Position numbers and translations under genes: made by a program. 64,000 nt of DNA, from the NCBI GenBank assembly GCA_938042245.1, contig CALIRO010000005.1:24431-88430 (forward strand), in the 5' to 3' direction. Origin of the DNA: an uncultured Thermoguttaceae bacterium (GTDB lineage Bacteria > Planctomycetota > Planctomycetia > Pirellulales > Thermoguttaceae). The stretch's first letter is position 1. Every line of letters starts with the position of its first letter. This document shows positions 8,226 through 19,669 of this stretch, one piece after another. The notes under the pieces are model-generated. The model was not told the DNA's origin. It was given only the letters and a program-made list of their open reading frames with translations, and searched no databases.

Positions 8226-9539
8226 CTACGGTTTGGGCACAGCAATCATGTCGAGGACCACTGTGCGGTGGGCAATGGGCAGGCCAGCAACCATCGCCTT
8301 GGAGGCCGCCGGCGGCCGTTTCGGATCGAATAGCTTCGACCGAATGGCATCCAACGCCTTGCTGGAGGTGGCGTCGGCACAGTAATAGGTGGCTTTTACC
8401 AGATGCCGAAGATCGCTGCCCTGCTCCTGTAAAATCTTTTCCAGCTGGGCGAAGATCGCCTCTACCTGTTTATCTCCTTTGCCAGGTTCAGGGCTAGCCA
8501 GCGTGCCGATGTAAATAATTTTATTACTTCGGACCCTGGCAGCTCGGCTAAACCGAGGCGACGCCTCCACACCGGGCGGATTGTAGTAATGGACCGGTTT
8601 TTCCACCGCCTCGCCCGGTTGGGGCGGATCGGCCGCTACCAGCTCAATTTCCACCGGAGCGCTGGATTTCCACTGGACGATGCTCATCGGCGGAGCCAGG
8701 TCTTTGCCCCACAGAGCAACCAGCTCTTTTTGGACCGCTTCCGCCTGATCCATCGGCCCCAAAAAAATCTTCACTTGCACGACATGTTCGGGGCCTAAGC
8801 CCATTTGGTCGAGCATGGCCAAAAGGGTCTCCAACGATTTTTTGGCGGCCGGGACGGGTTCGCCTTTTTCCGGCTGACCGGATAGATAGGCCACTCCGCC
8901 AGCCGGGAGCACGGCCACATGGGCCGCCGTAGCCAGCCCGGGCAAATCCGCCGAACGCCGCCGCACCGGTTGAGCTGCGGCCGGGGTTCCCGCTTCTGGA
9001 CCGGCTTTTGGGAGGTTGGCTACCGCCACCGCATCCGCCGCCACCAACGCCCCTTCAACCGGCAGCGGCGTCAGCACCCAGTTGACCGCCGGTTTGGTCT
9101 GCCCGGTAAACTGCTCGGCCAAGACTTTCTGGACCTTTTCGGTGGATTGGGGAGCGGTTACGTGGATTTCCAGCCGGACCAACTCATCCAAGCTGCTGCC
9201 GACCAGAGCCAGGGCTTTTTGCAGGTTGGCCAGCACCTGGCGGGTTTGGACTTCCAGGCTGTCGACGCCGACCAATTGTCCTTGGGCGTCCAGGGGGAAT
9301 ATCTGGGCGGTATGCGCCAGGGCCGCCCCTTCCACCACCACCACCTGAGAAGTCCCCGTGCCCTCCGCCGAACCCACATAGGAGAGCTTGGGTTTCTGTG
9401 GTTCTTCGGCCCAGAGTAGTTGCCCCAGCTCCACCGCCCAAAGGGCCAGATTGACCAAAACAGCCGCCCTCCACACACCACGGACCCACCTACCTGGCCC
9501 CTGCCAACTTCCCAATTGCTGCTGCCAAAGAGTTCTCAT
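8226..9539 (-). CDS. Exported protein with three RidA/YjgF-like domains
   Basis: The start at ATG 9539 (MRTLWQQQ) is preferred over two upstream ATGs because GGGAG lies nine bases before it. The protein is about 437 residues, with a hydrophobic segment near residues 18-40 that looks like a signal or anchor. Three consecutive segments have the RidA look: about 50-165 (SQVVVVEGAALAHTAQIFPLDAQGQ), 190-310 (AYLSGQPEKGEPVPAAKKSLETLLAMLDQMGL) and 325-437 (KIIYIGTLASPEPGKGDKQVEAIFAQLEKILQEQG). Single RidA proteins deaminate reactive enamines and assemble as trimers. A triple-domain, exported form suggests a pseudo-trimer in one chain. Its catalytic status is unknown, as the conserved arginine is not clearly present in every domain. 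Confidence 0.75.
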   Translation of the reverse strand: MRTLWQQQLGSWQGPGRWVRGVWRAAVLVNLALWAVELGQLLWAEEPQKPKLSYVGSAEGTGTSQVVVVEGAALAHTAQIFPLDAQGQLVGVDSLEVQTRQVLANLQKALALVGSSLDELVRLEIHVTAPQSTEKVQKVLAEQFTGQTKPAVNWVLTPLPVEGALVAADAVAVANLPKAGPEAGTPAAAQPVRRRSADLPGLATAAHVAVLPAGGVAYLSGQPEKGEPVPAAKKSLETLLAMLDQMGLGPEHVVQVKIFLGPMDQAEAVQKELVALWGKDLAPPMSIVQWKSSAPVEIELVAADPPQPGEAVEKPVHYYNPPGVEASPRFSRAARVRSNKIIYIGTLASPEPGKGDKQVEAIFAQLEKILQEQGSDLRHLVKATYYCADATSSKALDAIRSKLFDPKRPPAASKAMVAGLPIAHRTVVLDMIAVPKP

Positions 9540-10154
9540 GAACATGTTCTCCCAAGATGCAAAAAAGACTTGCAACCACCTATTCTCATTTCCGGTAAAA
9601 TACCATAAGCCGAGGCGGTCTGCCAGACACCCGGAGGCTTCTCCTGCAGAAGCAGAGCGTGTATGGGGAATAGTTCCGCCGAATCAAGAAGCTGGCTGGG
9701 GGATCCGAGGAGAGCCTTTGGGCCTCCCTGCCCCACAAGGGTCAGTCCAGAACAAATCGACTAGCACACCAGACGGGATTCTTCCTTTCGCAGGGATGGC
9801 TTGGTACCCCAGTCGGCTGAAGTGTTAGAAGAGGCAGTGCACCATCTCCTAAAGGGGTATTGCTGATTGGCCATCCGTAGCATGCGTATTAAAAAGGCAG
9901 ACCTTTACGCTGACAGTCGGGTATCGAGAAGGAGAGAATGATGGCCGGTAGCAAGCGCATTAAAAAAGGCAGAGCGTTACGCCTGCCCAACAGTTACTGA
10001 AGGCACAACCAAACGGAAGGCAGTCGGGGTCTAACTGGCCTGGCAAGGTTTAGAGAGGCCAACACATAGTTCTCCCCTCTTTCGGAGGGGTACTCCTTTA
10101 GCCCTCTCCACCGGCTTCCCAGCCCTTTCTCCACGGGCCGATTCGACTGACCCG
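9540..10154. repeat. Intergenic region with two copies of an ATTAAAAAGGCAG element
   Basis: No convincing gene lies in these 615 bp. Two related copies at about 9869-9916 and 9943-9990 share GGCC, GTAGCA, ATTAAAAA, GGCAG and TTACGC, 74 bp apart. The first can form a hairpin with GCGTA/TACGC arms. A third, weaker copy lies at 31458-31492. A stretch near 9787-9830 (TTTCGCAGGGATGGCTTGG) belongs to the dispersed family also seen at 34830. Confidence 0.55.
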
Positions 10155-10772
10155 TTACTGAGAGATGGCCGAGGGAACTTCAATCTCCAAGAGCCGACAG
10201 ATCCGTTCCACTAACTTCTCAATTTCAAAGGGTTTGTGGAGGAAATCGTCGGCACCGGCAGCCTTCAGTTCAGCCACCCTATCTTGTTCCACCATGCCGG
10301 AGATGCAGATAATTTTGACCGGATCCATGGTTTTGTCGGAGCGGACGCGCTGGCAGACTTCTTTGCCATTGATGTCCGGCAACATGATGTCCAAGACGAT
10401 CAGATCCGGCCGATATTCTTTGACCAGCATTCCGGCCTCAAAGCCATTGTTGGCCGAGCGGACCTCGAAGCGGCCGTCTTTTTCCAGGGTCTGTTTGATC
10501 AGCTCGACCAGTTCCTCATCATCATCGACGATGAGGACTTTGCGTTTGCCGCTTTCCAGGGCATCGGTGGGGATGCCGTTTTCCCGCATGAAGGCGTAGA
10601 GGTGTTCGCGGGGGATGCGTCGGAACCGGCTGCCAGGCACCCGGAATCCTTTCAACTGTCCGGAGTCGAAGCAGCGGATGATGGTCTGCTGGCTTACTTT
10701 GCAGACTTTGGCTGCTTCGCCGGTGGTGAAGACGGTCTTCATCGACATTGGTACTTGTCCGTCCCTTGCCAT
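10155..10772 (-). CDS. HTH (MerR/BldC-type) plus receiver-domain regulator
   Basis: A 205-residue regulator. Residues about 12-65 form a winged-helix DNA-binding domain of the MerR/excisionase/BldC kind (FTTGEAAKVCKVSQQTIIRCFDSGQLKGFRV, cut here for length). Residues 76-195 are a CheY-like receiver with the acidic pocket VDDDEE (82-87), phospho-acceptor Asp128 (LIVLDIM), Ser158 and Lys180. The order DNA-binding then receiver is the reverse of most response regulators and is familiar from planctomycetes. There is no histidine kinase nearby. The ATG at residue 11 is an equally possible start; neither has a strong ribosome-binding site. Confidence 0.88.
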   Translation of the reverse strand: MARDGQVPMSMKTVFTTGEAAKVCKVSQQTIIRCFDSGQLKGFRVPGSRFRRIPREHLYAFMRENGIPTDALESGKRKVLIVDDDEELVELIKQTLEKDGRFEVRSANNGFEAGMLVKEYRPDLIVLDIMLPDINGKEVCQRVRSDKTMDPVKIICISGMVEQDRVAELKAAGADDFLHKPFEIEKLVERICRLLEIEVPSAISQ

Positions 10773-11359
10773 AGCCGTCCCGTAGCCTTCTTTGTCAGCG
10801 AGACCTCGACAACAACCCTCGGCAACGGCGGTCGAGGTCTCTAGGCCTCCATGTCAACCTAACCCCTACAATTGCTAGAGTTTGCAAACCCTTCGCACAC
10901 TCCACAATTCCCAATATTCCTACAATCCACTGGCTCGTCCGGTCCTGCCGACATTACCGAACTTACCAAGTACGCATTATTATAATTACCCGCTACTATG
11001 TGTCAATACAATTTTTCTTTTTTTAAATCCTTATGAAATAACAACTTAAAACATTTCTTTTTTATTTGCCTTTTTCCTAGGGAGAAACATGGGATTCTTG
11101 CCTGGCTTACCAAACTTCGCCAATTTCTGGTCCCGTTGTGGTCCTAAAATCACCCCTAAACCCACCATGCCTTTCAGAATACCCCGGTACCCTACCATTC
11201 CCAGAGGGCCTAAAGGCCCCTTTTTAGGGAAAATGCGTCCGAAAAATAACCATTTTGGGGTATAGTAATACACAAATTTGGGGGTAATTGAGTTCCCCCC
11301 ATCCCCTGGTTTTCCGATTCCCTGGAGGCCTTTCCGCTTGGTCCAAGGTCCAATTTGTA
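10773..11359. other. Intergenic region between the HTH-receiver gene and mnmG
   Basis: No gene is supported here. A 111-codon minus-strand frame at 11046-11381 is rich in Gly, Lys and Pro, has no ribosome-binding site and overlaps the mnmG 3' end. A compact hairpin GGGCC-TAAA-GGCCC followed by CTTTTT lies near 11207-11228. It reads as a plus-strand terminator, although no plus-strand gene precedes it. Confidence 0.45.
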
Positions 11360-13207
11360 TCAGGTTATTTTTGCCTGGCAACCGGCTTTGCGAAGAGGCT
11401 GCTCCAGGTAGGCCATAAGCACGGTCAAATCCGCCGGAGTAATGCCGGGAATGCGTGCGGCTTGGGCAAAATCGGTGGGCCGAATCCGCTGAAGTTTTTC
11501 CCGAGCTTCTGCCCTCAAATGGGGGACTTCATTATAATCCAATTCGGGGGGCAACCGCCGCTGGGCTAACCGACGCTGCCGGGCTATCTCTTCTTCTTCC
11601 CGGGCCAGATAGCCGGCATATTTCAGGTCCCAGAGAACCTGCTGAGCCACCTCGCTGGAGACCTCTTGGAGCTGCGGACACAGTTGCACTAAATCCTTCC
11701 AGGTGGTTTCGGGTCGGCGGGCCCGTTGGGCCAGGGTCTCCGAACCGACCCGGCTGCTTTCCAATAGCTGCCTAACCACCTCCATCTGGGCCTGTTTGGC
11801 CTGCAAGCGTTGCCAGCGGGCTGGTTCGACCAGACCCAATTGGTAGCCGAGCGGTGTTAGCCTCCGGTCCGCATTATCGTGCCGAAGCCGAAGTCGATAT
11901 TCCGCCCGGCTAGTAAACATGCGATACGGTTCATCGACGCCCCGGGTAACTAGGTCGTCGATCATCACTCCGAGATAAGCTTGATCTCTGGAAAGTATAA
12001 GGGGGTCTCGGCCAGCCAAAAGCAGGGCAGCGTTGGCCCCGGCAACCAAGCCCTGGCCCGCTGCCTCTTCGTAGCCAGTGGTTCCGTTAATTTGCCCTGC
12101 AAAGAACAAACCTCGAACCAGTTTGGTTTCCAAGGTCGGTTGCAATTGGTCTGGGGGCAGATAGTCATATTCGATGGCATAGCCATACCGGAGAATCTGG
12201 GCCCGCTCCAAACCCGGTATCAGCCGAACCATCTGGTCCTGCACATCCCGTGGTAAACTCGTGGAAAGGCCATTGACATAGACTTCGTGAGTATTCCGAC
12301 CTTCCGGCTCGATAAAGAGCTGATGACGCTGCCGATCCGGAAAGCGGACGATCTTGGTTTCTACCGAGGGGCAATATCGGGGGCCGACCGATTGGATTTG
12401 GCCGGTGTACATAGGAGCCCGATCCAGGTTGGCTCGAATCAGTTCGTGCACTTCCGGGGTGGTATAAGTAATCCAACAGGGCAGTTGGTCGATCTGGATC
12501 TGGTCGGTAAGAAAGGAGAAAGGCTGCGGCTGAGGATCGCCTAGCTGGATTTGCATCTTGCTATAGTCGATGGTTCGGCCGTTGAGCCGCGGGGAGGTGC
12601 CGGTCTTAAACCGTGCCCGCCGGAAGCCCAATTGGACCAAGCAGTCACTTAGGGAGGCAGAGGTAGGTTCGCCGGCGCGGCCGCCGGGAAGTTGCAAGGG
12701 CCCGTAGTGCAATAGCCCACGCATGAAGGTGCCGGTGCAAAGGACCACGGCGCGTGCTCGGTATTCGGCCTGACCGGCACGCACGCCGAGGACCCGAAGG
12801 CCGGCGGAGGTTTTTTCGACCAGCACCTGTTCGGCCGTCTCTTGGCGGAGGAGCAGATTGGGTTGTTCTTCACAGATGCGTTTTAGTTGCCGGTGATAGG
12901 CGGCCCGGTCGGCCTGGGCTCGGGGGCCATGCATGGCGGGGCCTTTGCTTTGATTGAGCAGGCGGAAATGGATGCCGACGGCGTCAATGGCCCGGCCCAT
13001 GGCTCCGCCCAGAGCGTCGATTTCACGGACCAACTGGCCTTTGGCCACCCCGCCGATGGCTGGATTGCAACTCATCCAAGCCAAGGTCTCTAGATTAGAG
13101 GTAAGCAGGACAGTCTGCGCACCTAGGCGGGCGGCTGCTAGGGCGGCTTCACAACCGGCATGCCCACCGCCAACTACCACCACATCGAACTCATAGCGGA
13201 TGCTCAT
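11360..13207 (-). CDS. mnmG: tRNA uridine-5-carboxymethylaminomethyl modification enzyme
   Basis: A 615-residue FAD protein that, with MnmE, modifies U34 of tRNAs for split codon boxes. The N-terminal dinucleotide fold is clear ([20 protein letters not shown]), followed by the family block [23 protein letters not shown] and [21 protein letters not shown] in the middle. The C-terminal helical domain ends [16 protein letters not shown]. Length is normal for MnmG. The gene lies just downstream of the rRNA terminator and is transcribed in the same direction. No mnmE is in the window. Confidence 0.97.
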   Translation of the reverse strand: MSIRYEFDVVVVGGGHAGCEAALAAARLGAQTVLLTSNLETLAWMSCNPAIGGVAKGQLVREIDALGGAMGRAIDAVGIHFRLLNQSKGPAMHGPRAQADRAAYHRQLKRICEEQPNLLLRQETAEQVLVEKTSAGLRVLGVRAGQAEYRARAVVLCTGTFMRGLLHYGPLQLPGGRAGEPTSASLSDCLVQLGFRRARFKTGTSPRLNGRTIDYSKMQIQLGDPQPQPFSFLTDQIQIDQLPCWITYTTPEVHELIRANLDRAPMYTGQIQSVGPRYCPSVETKIVRFPDRQRHQLFIEPEGRNTHEVYVNGLSTSLPRDVQDQMVRLIPGLERAQILRYGYAIEYDYLPPDQLQPTLETKLVRGLFFAGQINGTTGYEEAAGQGLVAGANAALLLAGRDPLILSRDQAYLGVMIDDLVTRGVDEPYRMFTSRAEYRLRLRHDNADRRLTPLGYQLGLVEPARWQRLQAKQAQMEVVRQLLESSRVGSETLAQRARRPETTWKDLVQLCPQLQEVSSEVAQQVLWDLKYAGYLAREEEEIARQRRLAQRRLPPELDYNEVPHLRAEAREKLQRIRPTDFAQAARIPGITPADLTVLMAYLEQPLRKAGCQAKIT

Positions 13208-13434
13208 GGGCTAGCAACCGAAGGAAGATGTTTCTCCTGCCTTGACCCGACCGACACAGGTGGGCTGTTGCGGCAAAGGGGAGAAAAGAGTCATTTCGGT
13301 CCAAGCGGGAATCCAGCAATATATTTTACCGGCTCCCTGGGTGGGCAGGGATGAGAGTTTCCCGGCTCCCTGGCTTGGGGAGGGAGCATAGCAGGGGGCC
13401 AATGGATTCGGCGGAGATATTTGGCGCAAAAGGA

Positions 13435-13466
13435 AAGCCCCCGGAACGTTGCGGTTCCGGGGGCTT
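13435..13466 (-). terminator. Terminator of the 23S-5S rRNA operon
   Basis: A perfect 13-bp stem (13435-13447 with 13454-13466, GC-rich) with a six-base loop. On the minus strand it is followed by TCCTTTTG. It lies 14 bases beyond the 3' end of the 5S gene, where the rRNA operon should end. Confidence 0.85.
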
Positions 13467-13479
13467 CGGATGGATTAGT

Positions 13480-13586
13480 CCCGGCAACACCTACTCTCGC
13501 ACTTTGGGTACTACCATCGGCTCTGAAAGCTTAACGACCGTGTTCGGAATGGGAACGGGTGTTTCCTTTCAGATATGGTCACCGGG
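13480..13586 (-). rRNA. rrf: 5S ribosomal RNA
   Basis: The minus strand reads CCCGGTGACCATATC at the 5' end, then ACACCCGTTCCCATTCCGAA, AACGGTCGTTAAGC-type loop sequence, CGATGGTAGTACC, and GCGAGAGTAGGTGTTGCCGGG at the 3' end, matching the conserved 5S order. The ends pair (CCCGGTGAC with GTGTTGCCGGG, in part). About 107 nt, slightly short but complete. It follows the 23S gene after 150 bp. Confidence 0.95.
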
Positions 13587-13867
13587 AAAGGGGCCTGGTA
13601 GGTTAGGGGCCTCTCCAGGCCTGGTTATAGGAATGGGATTGGGCCGAGGGGCCCAAGGAAGCCGGGGGGAACCGGGCTGCGCCGACAGCGGTGCTTTGTC
13701 TGGGCAAAGCGCGCAGCGGGAGCGTTGGATACATGTGGCCAAGCGTTCGCCCGTTAGTACCGGTTAGCTCAGCGCATTGCTGCGCGTACACACCCGGCCT
13801 ATCAACCTGGTCGTCTTCCAGGGGGCTTCAGAGGCAGGAAGCCTCAACGAAACCTCATCTTGGAGAG

Positions 13868-13900
<33 letters not shown>

Positions 13901-14025
13901 TTTCCGTCCATAGCTATCCAGCCGTGCCGCTAGCGCGACAGCTGGAACACCAGAGGGACGTCCTTCCCAATCCTCTCGTACTAGGGAAGACCCTCCTCAG
14001 GTTTCGTGCGCCCACAGCAGATAGG

Positions 14026-14060
<35 letters not shown>

Positions 14061-14106
14061 ACGTACCGCTTTCATTGGCGAACAGCCAAACCCTTGGGAG
14101 CTTCTC

Positions 14107-14147
<41 letters not shown>

Positions 14148-14174
14148 GCGCCGCCGCTGTGAACGCTCGGGCGC

Positions 14175-14207
<33 letters not shown>

Positions 14208-14280
14208 TGGTGAGCGATGGCCCTTCCATACGGGACCACCGGATCACTAAGCCCGGCTTTCGCCCCTGCTCGACCTACCG

Positions 14281-14315
<35 letters not shown>

Positions 14316-14654
14316 AACGCCTGATTGCCAACCAGGCTGAGGGTACCTTTGGACTCCTCCGTTACCTTTTAGGAGGAGACCGCCCCAGTCAAACTGCCCG
14401 ACTGACACTGTCCTCCGCCCGGTTGACGGGATCGGAGTTAGAACTAAAGTAGGCCCAGGGTGGTATTTCACCGACGGCTCCACCGAGACTGGCGTCCCGG
14501 CTTCACAGCCTCCCACCTATCCTACACAGGACATACCACAGCCCAATATCAGCCTGCAGTAAAGGTTCACGGGGTCTTTCCGTCTCACTGCGGGAACGTG
14601 GCATCTTCACCACGGCTACAATTTCACCGGGTCACTGGTTGAGACAGTGGAGCT

Positions 14655-14698
<44 letters not shown>

Positions 14699-14705
14699 CT
14701 TCGCT

Positions 14706-15442
<737 letters not shown>

Positions 15443-16233
15443 GGCTTAGGTTGCCAGCTTCGCAGGTTGCCCTGCTAACCGGCTTCCTTAACCTACCGGC
15501 ACCGGGCAGGCGTCAGTCTCTATACATCCTCTTACGAGTTGAGCAGAGACCTGTGTTTTTGATAAACAGTCGCAGCTCCCGATTCACTGCGGCCCCCAGA
15601 GGCTTTGGACCTCCAAGGGCACCCCTTGTCCCGAAGTTACGGGGCCATTTTGCCGAGTTCCTTAACCAGTGTTCTCCCGAGCGCCTTAGACTACTCGTCT
15701 CGCCTACCTGTGTCGGTTTTAGTACGGTCACCCAAGCTTCAACCCTACGAAGCTTTTCTTGGACGTCTTTCGGATGACTTCCCGAACGTAAACGCGGTCG
15801 GTCCCGAGGACCGGTTGTGCGAGGGCGGATTTGCCTACCCTCACCGGCCCGTCGGTCCACGGCCATTTCTACTCGTGCCGCTCACCCTATCGGACGCCGT
15901 CCCTCCTTCGGTCCGCTTGGGTGGCGCAGGAATGTTGACCTGCTGTCCATCGTCTACGCCTTTCGGCCTCGACTTAGGGACCGGCTAACCCTGGGCGGAA
16001 TGACCTTCCCCAGGAAACCTTAGGCTTTCGGCGGGCAGGATTCTCACCTGCCTTATCGTTACTCATTCCGGGATAATCACCTGAAGACCCCACAGCAGCG
16101 CTCCTTTCGGTACGCCTTGTCTCTGGTCTTCAGCGCTCTCCTACCAATACGTCCCAAAGGACGTATTCCACGGCTTCGGCGCATGGCTTACTCCCGTTCA
16201 TTTTCGGCGCAGGGTTACTCGGCCAGTAAGCTG

Positions 16234-16275
<42 letters not shown>

Positions 16276-17923
16276 TGGCTGTCTCGGTAACCCCACTTCC
16301 TTTGTGACTGAGCCATGCTTGGGGGCCTTAGCCGGTGGTCTGGGTTGTTTCCCTCTCGACCGCGAAGCTTATCCCTCGCGGACTGACTCCCGAGGTAGTC
16401 GCACCGGTATTCGGAGTTTGGTTCGGCAGGGTAGCCTGGGAGGGCCCCCAGACCGATTCAGTCGCTCTACCCCCGGTGCGTAGTGGCTCGAGGCTAGCCC
16501 TAAAGCTATTTCGGAGAGAACGAGCTATCTCTGCGTTTGGTTAGACTTTCACTCCTCCCCACAGGTCATCCCCTAGGTTTTCAACCCTAGTGGGTTCGGG
16601 CCTCCACGCGGTGTAACCCGCGCTTCACCCTGCCCATGGGTAGATCACGCAGTTTCGCGTCTACCGCCGCCGACCTGCTGCCCTTGCGGGCAGCCAACGC
16701 CCTATTCAGACTCGGTTTCCCTACGGCTCCGGCCCGGAAGGCCTTAACCAACCGGCCGACGACGGTAACTCCCCGGATCATTATGCAAAAGGCACGCCGT
16801 CAGGCAATTGCCCTTACGGGCCATAGCCCTCCGACCGCTTGTAGGCGCATGGTTTCAGATTCTTTTCACTCCCCTAGGCCGGGGTTCTTTTCATCTTTCG
16901 GTCGCCCTACTGAGTTCGCTATCGGTCATCAGGGAGTATTTAGCCTTACGGGATGGTCCCCGTTGCTTCAGTCGGGGTTCCACGTGCCCCGACCTACTCA
17001 GGTACCTTCCGGGAGACGGTCCGCTTTCGTGTACGGGGCTGTCACCCTCTTTGGCCTGCCTTTCCAGTACAGTTCCACTAGCCGACCGTTTTCTGACTCC
17101 CATGTGGAAGGCCCTACAACCCCGCGAAGGAAACCTCCGCGGTTTGGGCTGTTCCCCGTTCGCTCGCCGCTACTGAGGGAATCGAGGTTTCTTTCTTTTC
17201 CTCCGGCTACTAAGATGTTTCAGTTCGCCGGGTTCGCCGCCACGCGCCTATGGATTCAGCGCGGGCTGATTCGGGAATCCCCGGATCAACGCTCGTTTGA
17301 CAGCTTCCCGGGGCTTTTCGCAGTCTTCCACGCCCTTCATCGCCTCCTGATGCCCAGACATCCCCCATGCGCCCTTAGTAGCTTGGCCACATGAATCCAA
17401 CGCTCCTCCCTCGGCTGACCCCTCCGACATAGGGGCTAAGCTCCCTACAATACGGAGGCCCACCCCTGCCCGGAGAAGCGCAGCCTTGGCTGGCGCTCGA
17501 TTCATGCTCACCACAGCTACTCATGAGCCGGTCTCCCCACCCGCCTGGTGGGACCGGCCACTCATGAGTAACGATAGCTCGCCGCCGCAGGATCTGCTCC
17601 GACCTCCAATAGGCCGACACAAATCCTCGCTATCGTCTTCGGCGCCCGGTTCGGCCCGGTTAGCCCTTTTTTCTAGCTCCACTAGCTAAAGCTAGCTCCC
17701 ACTAGATCAAGGACTTACCGGTCCACCGGCTCCTGAAGATGCCTCTCGACCCAATCCACATTGTCAAAGATCAACTTGCCCCATAGGCTTTACTGGCCTC
17801 TTAGGGGCCAACTTGCTGCTCCAAGATGCGCAAAGACGAATCCTAACCTCGCCGGGCAAAATTCGTCCCCTTTTTCTCCCCTCCACTGGAGCGGGTTTTA
17901 CGCCTTGAAGCAGCAAAACCATT

Positions 17924-17952
17924 AAATTATCGGTTTTTTTCTGCTTCGTCAA
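17924..17952 (-). promoter_or_regulatory. Candidate rRNA promoter (proximal)
   Basis: On the minus strand TTGACG (17952-17947), exactly 17 bases, then TAATTT (17929-17924). The spacer holds a run of seven A. Transcription would begin about 520 nt before the 23S 5' end. The same TTGACG-N17-TAATTT pattern occurs upstream of the gene at 48628. Confidence 0.6.
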
Positions 17953-18032
17953 GAGGCCCAAGGAAATTTCTGCCCTCTTGAACCGAAGCTGCCTGAGCGT
18001 ACCCCAACGAGGCAGCCGCTCCAGCAAACCCA

Positions 18033-18062
18033 ATTATATATCGGCTTTTTGGTACCAGGCAA
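18033..18062 (-). promoter_or_regulatory. Candidate rRNA promoter (distal)
   Basis: On the minus strand TTGCCT (18062-18057), 18 bases, then a perfect TATAAT (18038-18033). It lies about 110 bp upstream of the proximal candidate, giving a tandem arrangement as in many rRNA operons. The leader from 17399 to here (about 620 nt) holds a large inverted repeat around 17517-17570 (ACTCATGAG and CCGGTC arms) and no tRNA. Confidence 0.45.
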
Positions 18063-18178
18063 GCCCCCAAAGAGGAATTGTCTGATTTTTTAAAGCTCCC
18101 ACTAAAAAGAGAATGTCTAACAAGATATTACGGGATAACCCCCTCATGGTAACATAGCCAAGTTTTTACACTCATAGA

Positions 18179-18370
18179 AGCTCCGCAAAATCCTGAACAT
18201 CACGTGAACTCTATGGATATTAGATCTGTTCCTTTGCCTATCGGTTCCCATTGCTGGGCACTATATATTGGGTCTCATGTTGGCAGGACCACTACATGTT
18301 GGGGCTATTGAGGGAGGTTCGGAAATAGTGTAAAAATATATCCTTTGAATTATTCAGAGGTTCCAGAAGG
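18179..18370. repeat. Dispersed ~190-bp intergenic element, copy A
   Basis: About 89% identical to 30298-30488 in the same orientation with no gaps over about 186 bases. It has no open reading frame of note and no clear terminal inverted repeats or target duplications. Conserved blocks include ATCCTGAACATCACGTGAAC, CACTATATATTG, ATGTTGGCAGG, ATGTTGGGGCTATT and GAAATAGTGTAAAAATA. It lies upstream of the rRNA promoters, followed to 18568 by about 200 bp in which I see nothing. Confidence 0.85.
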
Positions 18371-18568
18371 TGTGGCAAAGGGTTTGTGTGGGTAAAGGGA
18401 TACTATAGAAAATCCTCTCCAAATGGAAGAAACACTCCGTATGTCCATTTCCTTCATTAAGTTAGAGCATACGGAAGGGAAAGGAAAGACCTCTGCGTTG
18501 GGGAGTTTCCCTGGCTAGGGGGCCAAGCGTGAGAAGCTAGGCAACCTTGGGTCCGAAAGTGCCCGCAT

Positions 18569-19348
18569 TTACAACGTGCGGAGGAAGCGGGCGGAGCGGG
18601 CCAGTTCGGCCTGGGGATCGCCGCCGCCTGCTGGTTGCAGGGTCCAATAGCCTTGGTAGCCCCAGCCGTCTAATCCAGCTAATACACTCGGATAATCCAC
18701 GCTTCCTCGGCCCAGTTCCACCCGGACTGCCGTCCCAGCGGCCACATCCCGCAGAGCATCCGTAGCCTGCACACAAAGCACGTATTGGCCGAGGGTTTCG
18801 ACGGCTTCTTCCAGGCAGTGGCCTTCCACCACCAGATTGGCGGGGTTGAAATCCACCCCGAGGCTCCCTTCGGGTAACTGCTGAATAAACCGAGCCAATT
18901 CTGGGCCGGGTTCGGTGCCGGTTTCCGTAGCCAACATGGCCCCGACCCGTTGGCCATACCGGCCTAAGTCGGTCACCACTTCGCTCAACAGGCGATATTC
19001 TGGGCTCTCAGGAGCCGGAATTCGTCCGATCCGCCCTACCACCAGGCCAGCCCCTAGCTTATAGGCCAATTCCATGGCCCGCTGGGTGGCTTCGATACGG
19101 GCCTCTAACCGTTCGGGATTGTAATACGCCAAGGCAGGTCGAAATCGTACCGCCGAAACCCGCAAATTCCAATCTTCCAGCATTTTCCGAATATGCCGAA
19201 TCCCGGTTTGCGTCAATTCGGCCGGATCCAGCTCTCCCCGGGCCTCGATTTGCACCGCTTGAACGCCCAATTGGGCTGCCGTATGTAAGGCTTGCTTAAA
19301 AGGCTGACGGAGTTCGGCAAGATCGACACTCAGTTTAAGCTGGGGCAC
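18569..19348 (-). CDS. Xylose isomerase-like TIM-barrel (sugar phosphate isomerase/epimerase)
   Basis: A protein of about 259 residues starting at GTG 19348, which has AAAGGAG seven bases upstream; the first ATG further out (19399) has none. It is a TIM barrel of the AP-endonuclease-2/sugar isomerase superfamily: HTAAQLGVQAVQIEARG, LVVGRIGRIP, AMLATETG, LGVDFNPANLV and the C-terminal GYWTLQP strand. Likely metal ligands are the Glu in ATETG, the Asp in VDFNPAN and the His in VEGHCLE. Planctomycetes have many such proteins of unknown substrate. It is transcribed alone on the minus strand. Confidence 0.8.
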   Translation of the reverse strand: MPQLKLSVDLAELRQPFKQALHTAAQLGVQAVQIEARGELDPAELTQTGIRHIRKMLEDWNLRVSAVRFRPALAYYNPERLEARIEATQRAMELAYKLGAGLVVGRIGRIPAPESPEYRLLSEVVTDLGRYGQRVGAMLATETGTEPGPELARFIQQLPEGSLGVDFNPANLVVEGHCLEEAVETLGQYVLCVQATDALRDVAAGTAVRVELGRGSVDYPSVLAGLDGWGYQGYWTLQPAGGGDPQAELARSARFLRTL

Positions 19349-19529
19349 CGGAATACTCCTTTTAGGGGGAACCCTCAGAAAGGCAAGTACCTTGCACAAG
19401 GCTCTCCATGGGGGTACCCCTCCCGAGAGGGAGCCACCGGAAATGCAAATTCCCTACGAGTCGAGCAACCCTCCGACCCATTCCAACGGTCAAATTTTTT
19501 GGGTGGAGTAATCTCCTGGGAAATGAAGT

Positions 19530-19570
19530 AAATTTGGGAGAATCCTATTTTGAATATTTTTCCCAAATTT
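19530..19570. promoter_or_regulatory. Perfect 10-bp inverted repeat upstream of the 954-aa gene
   Basis: AAATTTGGGA (19530-19539) and TCCCAAATTT (19561-19570) with a 21-base AT-rich centre, 100 bp upstream of the start at 19670. CCCAAATT repeats just after. It could be an operator or a terminator-like stem; the sequence alone does not decide. Confidence 0.45.
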
Positions 19571-19669
19571 CCCAAATTGTGCAGATTCCTTTGTCTATAT
19601 GTTCTAATTCTTCTACTTTTTCTATTTTTCGGAGAGTAACGCCAAGGTTCGGACTCAGGAATTACCCCG

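Noticed and set aside
11046..11381. 111-codon minus-strand frame
   Set aside because: Gly/Pro/Lys-rich, no ribosome-binding site, overlaps the 3' end of mnmG and no family resemblance.
17739..17767. TTGACA on the minus strand as the rRNA promoter
   Set aside because: The hexamer 17 bases downstream is AGGCAT, a poor -10. Two better promoter pairs lie upstream.
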